In this document: piece after piece, positions 1-7,839 of the stretch
Layout of the letters: every line of letters starts with the position of its first letter
Numbering within the stretch: the first letter of the stretch is position 1
Notes under the pieces: model-generated
The model's database searches: none
Told to the model about the DNA's origin: nothing
Seen by the model: the letters and a program-made list of their open reading frames with translations, nothing else
Made by a program: the position numbers and the translations under genes
Assembly (NCBI GenBank): GCA_025526915.1
Contig: JAHLKH010000348.1
Location: 1 to 18,286, forward strand
Direction of reading: 5' to 3'
Length of the DNA stretch: 18,286 nucleotides
From: Entophlyctis helioformis
Taxonomy: Eukaryota > Chytridiomycota > Chytridiomycetes > Chytridiales > Chytriomycetaceae

Positions 1-1540
1 CGAGGAGCAAAGCAACAGCCTCATCGACCGTAGCTTCTTGGCCTAATTCGATAACCATCGCGTAGATGCCATTGTCGCGCCCGGTGATCGTCCTCTTGGC
101 CGCGCGGTTGCGCACACCTTGCTCGACGAACATGCAATCATCATCACACTGAGTGTGCTGCTTGTCCATTTTAGAATCTGTCAATGGGATATGGTCCATC
201 ACGCGGTAGTTTTGAACAGAAACAGAGTACAGAGGAGTCAGTAGACGCGTTAGATCAATGCATGGCTGTGGGATGTAAAAGAGCGGCATTGACGCTCATG
301 CAGCCAGGTGCATGGACAGCATACGGCATTGTACAAACACAACCGCATCTGTATCCTACCAGGATCAAACAGAGTAGCTTGCAACTTGCGCGCTCCATCC
401 CAAACGAGTCGGCACTGCTCCGTAGTCAGCTTGCCAGCAAACAGATCGGCCAGACTGACGTTTGGAGGCCAGTGGTGGATCATGATGTTTGAAGATGGAT
501 TGGGCTCGCAACCAGACGTTGTTGTCGCGATCCTGTTGGCGTTGGTCAAGTTGAAGATTCGCGTTCCATCTGCTCAATCAAGCAATGCATTGTGAGTAGA
601 AAGGTTGCGGCAAACAATCATAAAGGCGGATACACAGTAACAGACAGCAATGCAGGTAGGATGAGGCGAGCCACGTACCATGAACAAGCACTCTCAGAAA
701 AAGGAGACAGTGCTCATTGAATTGCTCAACCGTCATTGATTCCGTTGGCGTTGCGAGCATTCGCGCACGTGTTGTATTGCGAAGGGATTTCCACAGCGTA
801 AGCACTATACGGAGTGATTCGTAGAGTTGAGAGGTCGAGCGGTGAGTGCCAAGCAATCAGGACGCAAACAGACATCAGGATGATCACATAAAACACGGGC
901 ATAGACACGCTCAGCCTTACTCTGCTGGTAGCTAGCTGAGAAATTCTTGTTTGTAAAGCATTCGCGACTATGCATCTGCAGTTCCGTTACAAACTTATCG
1001 AAAGTCCACTTGAGATTCGCATTGAGAATCTGGCTGGGGCTTTGTTGCTTAGAGAACGAGATTGCTCTTTCGATCCCCGTGCTGCAGATCATTTGGTGAT
1101 GATTGCTACCCTGCCCGTGAAAGTCCGTGCGGTAAAGAAAGGTGGCCATCTGCCAGCATCCGCCAGTAGCCAGCTCGATATCGGACGTTATCTCGCGAAT
1201 CAGGTTGACTTGAGTCGTAATGAACTTTTCGATGTCCTTGTCGCTGGTTAATGCCGGCAAAGCCATGCGGCGCTGCTGGTTTTCAGCATTTGACATGCAC
1301 ACGGCCTCGTTGTAAAGGTGGTCGGGAAGATGGGGGAGCACGAAAGCTGCAACCTTTGGTGCCCATGACGCGTCGAGACCCAGAGCTTTCAGCGACACTA
1401 ATGACTCGCACGGCCATGAATGTGTCAATGACTTGTTTGGGGCCAGCAGACACATGCATACACACCATTACAGGCAGACGATATTGACGTGAAGTACCTT
1501 TGAGCAGTGCTTGAATACGATGGAATACGTTGGATGGCAT
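1..1540 (-). CDS. Unrecognised spliced gene, 5' part, possible mitochondrial protein (3' end off the window)
   Basis: I do not recognise this protein. A phase-consistent model on the minus strand joins exons 1540-1462, 1397-921, 804-679, 569-360 and 177-1, giving about 355 residues before the window edge. Introns are GT-AG, 64 to about 180 nt; donors include GTATGC, GTAAGG and GTACGT. The reading frame stays open through all four joins, which is the main evidence that it is real. The N-terminus (MPSNVFHRIQALLKG, then SRQYRLP) is basic, has no acidic residue and could be a mitochondrial presequence; this is inference. The body has no transmembrane segment or repeat that I can see. A 48-codon upstream ORF ends 10 nt before the chosen ATG, so the 5' end is the least certain part; a further 5' exon is possible. 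The last visible exon (1-177) is hydrophilic and still open at the edge. Confidence 0.55.
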
Positions 1541-1549
1541 GCTGCTCTA

Positions 1550-1696
1550 TCAAGGCAAATGGTGGGTGTGGATCACTTGCACGGTGGCCAACGAGACGGC
1601 CGACGAAAGACGACTTTGACGCGCGGCAAGACCTTGCACAAGGCGTCGGCTGTTGACGACACAGCGGTTCAGGCAATAGAGCGTAGTGGACACCAT
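1550..1696 (-). other. Upstream ORF (48 codons) or alternative 5' exon of the left-edge gene
   Basis: An ATG at 1696 opens a 48-codon frame that stops at TGA 1552-1550, just 10 nt before the ATG chosen for the left-edge gene. It begins MVSTTLYCLNRCVVNSRRLV and is rich in Arg and Ser with no acidic residue, so it looks like a mitochondrial presequence in its own right. It may be a regulatory upstream ORF, or a first exon spliced by a donor I could not place. No good GT donor that restores frame was found. Confidence 0.25.
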
Positions 1697-1699
1697 TAG

Positions 1700-2580
1700 C
1701 TATTGCCAGGCAGACTATCATGCCACTCAAGCCATGCATGCAGGAAGAGAGACAGGCCGACAGGAAGGCAGGAAGCGGCCATGGTCGGTCTCTGCAGAAC
1801 GCGGTGTTGTCGCCTACAACATGGGTTCATGCAACAAAGCAACGTCGGAACGTACAAATGAGCTGGCTTGAGGACGAGAGAGGGGGGCGTTTGGCCGTGA
1901 ACGCGGGAGAGGGCAGTTTGCGAGGAGAGCGACAGTGCTGGCGCTATCTCAGAAGGTTGGCGGGTTGCTGCTGGCGGCTGAGGATAAGCCCCACGAGTGG
2001 TCTTGGTCTTTGGTGTTGTCGCAGATGCCGCGCAGGTGGGCCAGCAACCGCGGCGACGAAGATCTGGCGGCTTGTGGGTTGCGTTGTGAGTGCCTTGCAC
2101 GCAAGAGGCAAGAGAGGACAGGCCAGAGTGACCAACCTCGGCAGAAACGCCTGGCTGCCTGGACGAGCGCTGTGGTCTCTGACTTGGAGGCGGTCGTGGC
2201 ACTTGTGGCGAGAGGGGGCTGGCAGCCAAGCCGACCTTGAGAACGGCTGTGTTGTTGGGCGGACGGATGCAAACAAGTCAGTGGCGGGCGGGGAATGGCT
2301 GACTGAGCAGCTCCAAGGGTGGCACATGGGGGTCGGAGAGTCGAAGGGTCGGAGGGCAGACGCGTGTCGCGATGAAGTGATCAGATCCGGCCCTTCCGCC
2401 AGCAAACAAACAGAAGGGACAGCGTGGTGTTGGCGACACGAGGGCGGCACGAGCACGACACGGGCCCAGCAACTGGTGCCAGCATGCCACACGGTCACGG
2501 TGCCGCCATCTCCAGATCCCAGTGCGTTGGAGCGGCGGGAGTGGGAGAAGGTCTGAACCCAAAGTGGCGGCAACCGGCGG
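1700..2580. other. GC-rich intergenic stretch with no supported gene
   Basis: Long open frames exist on both strands (1720-2556 plus; 1944-2717 minus), but they overlap each other, are rich in Trp/Arg/Gly or Pro/Ser/Arg as expected of GC-rich noncoding DNA, and show no recognisable domain or convincing splice structure. I treat the stretch as intergenic and as the probable 5' flank of the left-edge gene, with low certainty. Confidence 0.4.
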
Positions 2581-2586
2581 CACCCA

Positions 2587-2640
2587 AACCAGGCCGAGCC
2601 GAGCCGACCCGAGCCGAGCCGAGCCGACCCGAGCCGCCCA
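2587..2640. repeat. GAGCC pentanucleotide tandem repeat
   Basis: About ten imperfect copies of a CCGAG/GAGCC pentamer with an occasional CCC variant (GAGCCGACCC). It directly precedes the hairpin cluster. Confidence 0.8.
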
Positions 2641-2650
2641 GCAGCCCCTG

Positions 2651-2752
2651 CCCAGCAGCGGAGCTGCTGGGTGCGCGCGGAGCGCGCTGGCAGTGCCGCA
2701 GGCACTGCGCGTAGCAAAGGGGGTGCCCCTCGAAGAGGGGCAAACCCTTTGC
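2651..2752. repeat. Cluster of four perfect hairpins with GNA triloops
   Basis: Four inverted repeats lie end to end. The arms are 2651-2659/2663-2671 (9 bp, loop GGA), 2673-2678/2682-2687 (6 bp, loop GGA), 2690-2697/2701-2708 (8 bp, loop GCA) and 2724-2731/2735-2742 (8 bp, loop GAA). The last is nested inside a further 8-bp stem, 2714-2721/2745-2752. Every triloop is GNA closed by a C-G pair. Single-stranded DNA hairpins of the form C-GNA-G are known to be unusually stable. Double-hairpin elements are known in mitochondrial DNA of some zoosporic fungi; whether this is related is only a guess. Confidence 0.8.
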
Positions 2753-2815
2753 CAAATGGACTCTCGTATGGGGGGTAGTATAGTAGACCCTTCCTGCGGT
2801 TCTCATACCATTACC

Positions 2816-2957
2816 CCTGGTGGAATATTCCTGATTGGTCAATCCTGGTGGAATCGCTGTGATTGGTCAACTCCTGGTGGAATCGCTGTGATTGGTCAAC
2901 TCTGGTGGAATCGCTGTGATTGGCCGATCCTGGTGGAATCGCTGTGATTGGTCGATC
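2816..2957. repeat. Five-copy 28/29-bp tandem repeat, each with an inverted CCAAT box
   Basis: Copies start near 2817, 2845, 2874, 2902 and 2930. The core is CTGGTGGAATCGCTGTGATT followed by GGTC plus a variable AAC/GAT end; the first copy is the most divergent. Each unit contains ATTGG, the reverse complement of CCAAT, at a fixed phase. CCAAT is the site of the HAP/NF-Y complex in fungi, so the array could be an upstream activating region for a gene to either side. It could equally be a simple minisatellite. Confidence 0.75.
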
Positions 2958-2969
2958 TAGAGAGCCCTT

Positions 2970-2989
2970 GCGCAGTGCTGACACTGCGC
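2970..2989. repeat. Inverted repeat, 8-bp arms
   Basis: GCGCAGTG, a four-base CTGA loop and CACTGCGC form a perfect hairpin 12 bp after the CCAAT repeat array. A part of the arm (CAGTG/CACTG) also appears in the third hairpin of the cluster at 2690-2708. Confidence 0.65.
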
Positions 2990-2990
2990 G

Positions 2991-4153
2991 ATGCGAGCAC
3001 AGCAACAACGCGCCATGCCAGATCCAGACGCTGCTGCACTTGCCGCCCAACTGCACACAAGCAACAACGAGCCAAACGACAACGACGCACGACGCAGGCG
3101 ACAGCACGGATATGGGACAGCACTCGCTTGCTGGACGAGTCCTTCGGGGAGACTGCGAGGCTCACTGCTCAAGGTGGCATGCAGCAGGCATCCAGCAGGC
3201 CATGCAGCAGAGCAGCGTGGTCGTGGCCGTCTGAGAGGCGTGCCCAACAAGGCGGGCGGACAGAAGGCAGGCTGCAGACAGGCAAGCAGGTGCGTTGACT
3301 CGCTGTCTGTCCAGGCATGCTCCATTGCCATTGACGACGACGGCACAGCAGTCTGACGGCCGTGTCTGTGTTGTCTTGGCACTGACTGCGTGCTGTCTGA
3401 TGGCTCCAAACAGCAAGGACGTTGGCAAGACGGCCGTGAACAGGGCGATCTGGTTGTTGTTCAAGAGGACAGCGAGAGCATTGGCATCGCAGGACTGAGC
3501 TGCCTGGTGCTTTCCGACTGCGACATGGGATGCAGCAGCAGCAATGAGCAGCCACTGAGACGTGCTCAATGGACCGATCCTTGGAGTTGGCTGCAGGAAC
3601 TGCTTGCTGGACAGCTGGATTGGCATGCCGACTTGGATGCCAAACAAGACAGTGGCAGCACACTCGGCGAGCGCACACTCGACGACACTGATCCAGGCGA
3701 GATTGGTGAGGAGGACGCGAGTGCTGGCAGGCGTGTCTGGCCACATTGCACTTGGTGTGATGGCATCTTGGATGCGATCCACTGAGCAGCACATGGAGTG
3801 GCCAGACAGACAGACCATGCACTCTCCATTCATTCAACAACCACAATGACGATGATGATGGCGATGATCCTGACGATCACAGTCTTGCATGCACTGTGTT
3901 TGTTGACAAGGACAATCCAGAGCAGAGGGGCGATGCAGGCAGTGCGCCAACGGCCAAACTGTCCATGGACCAGCTGGCCAGTCAGGCAACACCAACTGCA
4001 TCACACTGGGTCACAATGCAGATGCATATCAGGACGATTGTTGGATGCAGTGGGACATTGACTGAGAAGACGACACTCGGAGAGAGGCTCGCTGCAATGC
4101 AGCTCATGACACGCAGAGTGATGCTGCACAGTGCATATCAAGCTGCGCACTGA
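2991..4153 (+). pseudogene. Possible decayed coding region, unrecognised
   Basis: Three stretches look more protein-like than their surroundings. From the ATG at 2991 or 3015 there is a hydrophilic N-terminus (MPDPDAAALAAQLHTSNNEP). From 3390 there is an open frame of 131 codons with an acidic region (DDTDPGEIGEEDAS). From about 3800 a different frame carries a poly-Asp stretch (NDDDDGDDPDDHSLA) and stays open to a TGA at 4151-4153. The step from the second frame to the third needs one missing base near 3780. The same kind of 1-nt loss is seen repeatedly in the genes downstream. No domain was recognised. It may be upstream exons of the nuclease gene at 4900, an independent gene remnant, or noncoding DNA. 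Confidence 0.25.
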
Positions 4154-4381
4154 GTGGCATCACATCAATGACTGTGCCAGCAACGCATGACCACACCTTG
4201 AACGCCTGGCTGTTGGCTGTGCTCGCTGCTCCCTTGATGGCTGTTGGACAGTGGGCGGCGAGTGCCAGACTGCTCGCTCTCTATCCACTCACTCTCTGTT
4301 TTCATGCAATGAAAGTTCAACTCTGCCCATCAGATCTGATCAAAGCGCGCCACTTTGGAACGCGCCGTGTTTGCTGCCCAG

Positions 4382-4390
4382 ACACACACC

Positions 4391-4463
<73 letters not shown>

Positions 4464-4471
4464 ACACACAC
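4382..4471. repeat. CA dinucleotide microsatellite
   Basis: About 90 bp of near-pure CA, interrupted by AA near 4391 and by CC twice (ACCACA). It is read as poly His-Thr in two frames, which is an artefact. Confidence 0.95.
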
Positions 4472-4832
4472 GCCCCATCACACGCACCAGCACCACACAA
4501 CATGACGGTCCGCTACTACTTGAAAATGCTCAAGCTAGGCTGTGCCGTCTGGCTCTACCTTGCTGGCACAGCACTCAGCCAGGTCGTGCAGCACGTGGTC
4601 CACAGCACACTGCAGCAACAGCAACCAGCAACAACAGCAACAGCAACAGCCACCGCAGCAACAGCGACCAGCAACAACAGACGACTCATCAGCAGCATGT
4701 ACACATTGACGTTGTAGCACTGGGTTCCAGGCGGACTTGCGGGGTGCAGGGGCAGTGAGTATGCACGCGAGGAAGGGCGGGCAGACGATGCAAGACGGGG
4801 CAACCAGAGCGGGGGACCGGGCGATGTCTGTC

Positions 4833-4855
4833 CGGTCACGTGGATCACGTGACCG
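4833..4855. promoter_or_regulatory. Perfect 10-bp-arm palindrome with two CACGTG E-boxes
   Basis: CGGTCACGTG, the spacer GAT and CACGTGACCG form a perfect inverted repeat, giving two CACGTG sites at 4837-4842 and 4846-4851. CACGTG is bound by basic helix-loop-helix factors such as fungal Cbf1 and Pho4. The pair lies 45 bp before the first supported exon of the nuclease gene, so a promoter or intronic regulatory role is possible. The function is inferred. Confidence 0.45.
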
Positions 4856-4899
4856 ACCGAGCATCCGTTACAGACGTGCTAAGCGTATTCTACTTGCAG

Positions 4900-7624
4900 C
4901 TCATTGCCACAGCATCGTTCAGCTTGCCCAACTCCAAGGATGCCTGGAAGGCCATTGTCAAGCCGGCCGTCGAGCTGTTCATGGTGTCAGTCGGCGACGG
5001 CCACACCATCAAATTCCATGTCGACGGTCGCTGCGGAGACGTGGGAATCAAGATTGAGCACCGACACCGCGCACTCAAGATGCTGCATGCGGCGGTCAAG
5101 GTCCTGCGGTATGCGTTCCGCCGTCAAGAATACAAGCAGATTGGGTTGATGACCAAGTAGGTTTGCTACTCTCTACTGTGTGGCTGCCTTACTAACCATC
5201 TTCTGCTGTTGGCCACTCAGAAAGGAGACCCATGCTCTCGGCCGATTTTTCACATTGACGCAGACAGATAAGCGGCACATCGTTGAGGCCCTCAACGAGC
5301 TTGTTGGCAAAAAGAAGGGATGCATGGTCTGCTGGTGTGATATGAGGCTGATGTATGCATTGCCCGCCATGTTCACAAGCCAAGGTAACATTGCCTTGGA
5401 TCATTCTGCCATGACTGATGGCTCACAGTCTCCATTTCATGACAGTGACAAGCCAGTCGTTGTTGTCTCCAATGACTCTGATCTGGTTGCTCATTGTGCT
5501 GGTCAATGTGGTGTCGTTGTGACCCACTTGCAGCATGGGCGGTTAACCAGCCTCGCTCATACAACCATGGCGGTATCGCCTCAACCGCGTCTGCATTGGG
5601 CGTGCGGGATTTTTGCGGTGCATGTCAGGGTGTTGCAGCGTTTTCTCATACAGACTTTTTTGGCCGCAATCGCCATGGTGAGTTGCTGCGCCTGTTTTGT
5701 TGTCTGTCATGACTCACATGCCATTTGTTGTCTTCATGTGTGATTCTGCTTGTATTGCCTTCAGGGATCGCGGCCGCTGCCAAGTTCATTAACGCGTGGT
5801 TCAATCGCAAGGCGGCCAAGTTGGATGGCAAGGAGGCCGAGCTCTATAGAAAACTCGAGACTCCTGAAGAGGCCAAGGTGTTCATGTATGACCTCAGGGA
5901 CGCGTACATCAAGGACTTGGCCAAGAGTCATGACAAGAGCCTCATACCAATGTTCAAGAACACATTCTCGGTCTTTGTCGACCAAATCGAGCCCAAAGTG
6001 CCAGTTGGCACGACTGCAGCCCCGATTGTCGCAAGGCAAGTCTATTCTGAAGGATTTATGGACATATTGGCATTGACACGATTGCATGCCTTGCACAGAT
6101 CTGGGCCTCAACAAGGCAATGCCAACCACATGTATGTCAACGTGACAGCCTCGGCTGGAGCCAAGTATGCATGCATGCCATCTGTGGTGTTTCTGCAAAA
6201 ACTGACATGGCTTTCCTGTTTCTGATGCTGCGATCTTGTTATTGTGCAGGTGCTCATCGCCTGGTTGCTGTTTGATCCATACCGCACAGCAGCTGCAGCA
6301 GCAAGCCAAGACTGGTGTCCCACCTGTCCACTTGACGAGCGATCGCGTCAAACAGCTTGCCAATGGCATTGTTGCCAGCAGGCGGCTGGATGTGGCATTC
6401 AAGGAGGTCAATGGCTGCCACGTGGCATTGGACGCCATCATAGAGCAAACAGTTGATCTCCTTGCGAGCAAGTATGATGGAGTCACTAGCCGTGACATCC
6501 TCGCAGCCATCTGCAGGGCGGCTAGTGCACAGCTGCTGCAGATTGTGCGCGAGCAGTCCATCGAGCCAGATGATTACATGGTGCTCAGTAAGGCGGATCA
6601 GATGATTTGGCATGCTTTTGTAAGTTGCTGCACGGCTTGGATGCATGCCGTTGCTCTTGCACCACACACAGTTGTTGATCTTGAATGTGACTGACTCGAT
6701 CCATTGCTCCTGGACAGACTGTTGCTCCAAGAATGAAGACGCAGCTGGATGAGATCGTGCATCCACAAAATGCCCCCTTCCGGCATACAGCCACTCCAAG
6801 TATATTCTGCTTGCATTGAAATGGTTGATGCAATCCACTCACAGTGCCGTTTTTGTTGAATGTGCTATTGCAGATACAGGCAAGAAGAAGACCGAGTACC
6901 GCGGACGGATCAGCACAAGAGTGGCGCCGGCAGACACGTTTGCAGTTATCCATGATGAGGCCACAAACCTGCTGAATGACTTGAATGGCCTCAAGAATCG
7001 ACGTATCAGCAAGGGCAATTCAATCACCTCGTCAATCAGCGGCAAACGGCCATTGCCCTGCTGCAGAAAGTCATTGAGCAAGCCGCCGTGCGTCTCATCT
7101 TCCACTGACAGTGTGTGCCTGTACTGATTTGGCACGATTGCTGATCATTCTACTCCCAGGCTGGTCCTCCTCCACCGCTGCCCAAGTCATCTGACAACGA
7201 TCGCCCTGAACAAGCAAACCGCAAGAAACTTCTCGTTGGTGTACTTGATGACACTAATACGACGGTAGGTTACAGGGCACCGTTGGTGATTGTGACTGTG
7301 TTGCGTGCACAAGGAAGGGATGCCTGATGCTGCATCCAACCACGGCAGGCGCCATTCCAATTCTCTGAGGAGACAGAGGCTGCACATGCAAAGGAGAATG
7401 CCGAGCGAGCTGAGAAGGCTGCGACCGAGAATACCATCAAGAAAAACAAGAAGAAGTCAGGGCGACGCCACCGGAAGGCCCCATCTCCAACAACGACAAG
7501 CACGTAAGTGGCAGATGGCATGCTGCGAGCCCTGATTGTGCTTGCTGACATGGATTCTGCTGGTAGACACGAATATCATGATAGATGGGCACACATCTGG
7601 ATGTTGCGGGCAATTGCTGCGTGA
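4900..7624 (+). CDS. FEN1/XPG-like (PIN-like) nuclease gene upstream of Fanzor; 5' end unresolved, two apparent frameshifts
   Basis: Exons 4900-5156, 5221-5677, 5765-6035, 6099-6164, 6250-6619, 6718-6799, 6874-7087, 7160-7264, 7349-7503 and 7567-7624 (stop TGA) join in phase, about 610 codons. The intron after 6035 is GC-AG (AG/GCAAGT); the intron after 5156 has a CTAAC branch site. Motifs in order: FHVDGRCGDVGIKIEHRHRA, like the FEN/XPG N-region (FDG..P..K..E..R); CMVCWCDMRLMYALPAM, at the place of the I-region EAD motif; VVVVSNDSDLVAH, like the acidic DSDL strand; then ALGVRDFCGAC, like the GCDY/H3TH region. The C-terminal third is helical, ending in a Lys/Glu-rich, coiled-coil-like exon. 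Two joins need a lost base: between 5490 and 5550 (a 32- or 38-nt intron is the alternative) and near 7010-7018. The first exon begins at a splice acceptor, so the start lies upstream. The last two exons recur before the second Fanzor. Family assignment is by motif only. Confidence 0.55.
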
Positions 7625-7725
7625 CATCAGGGCCAGTCCAGACAGTCAATGGGGTCCTCAAAGTCAAAACACCAGACAGTCGGAAAAACGTGCAGCATCA
7701 TCGCAAAGCACCAAAGTACAAGGAT

Positions 7726-7839
7726 GAGGACAAGAGCAACAGCAAGGCAAGCAAGAGCAAGAGCAAGAGCAAGAGCAAGAGCAAGAGCAAGGGCAAGGCA
7801 AGGGCAAGGGCAAGGATGAGGATGAGGATGAGGATGAGG
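7726..7839 (+). repeat. Coding microsatellite: AAGAGC and GATGAG hexamers
   Basis: About seven AAGAGC units, then AAGGGC variants, then four GATGAG units, within the first Fanzor exon of the plus copy. One unit is 5 nt rather than 6 (about 7790-7804). It switches the frame from poly Lys-Ser to an Asp/Glu run (DEDEDEDEAQHNS), which is the frame that joins the next exon. The minus copy has no such repeat. Confidence 0.85.

Larger units (their letters stand above)
4154..4899. other. Gene-poor spacer with microsatellite and CAG/CAA-rich stretch
   Basis: Apart from the CA repeat there is a CAG/CAA/ACA-rich stretch at about 4610-4700 that reads as poly-Gln, Thr/Ala or Ser/Asn depending on frame. 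A short frame starting at ATG 4502 (MTVRYYLKMLKLGCAVWLYL) resembles a signal peptide but ends in low-complexity sequence. A GTGAGT donor-like site at 4755 could pair with the acceptor at 4897-4899 and so mark an upstream exon of the nuclease gene, but the frame leading into it has a stop, so I do not claim it. Confidence 0.4.

Noticed and set aside
1720..2556. 278-codon open frame, plus strand
   Set aside because: Trp/Arg/Gly-rich composition, overlapping open frames on the other strand and no domain: typical of GC-rich noncoding DNA.
2816..2957. CRISPR array
   Set aside because: The 28/29-bp units are contiguous with no spacers, and the genome is eukaryotic.
4355..4717. Open frame with a His-Thr run and Gln/Thr/Ala tail
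   Set aside because: Produced by the CA microsatellite and a CAG/CAA-rich stretch; no support for translation.
4840..4899. Start of the nuclease gene at 4840
   Set aside because: The frame would begin at GTG inside the CACGTG palindrome; a good splice acceptor at 4897-4899 makes this intron sequence.
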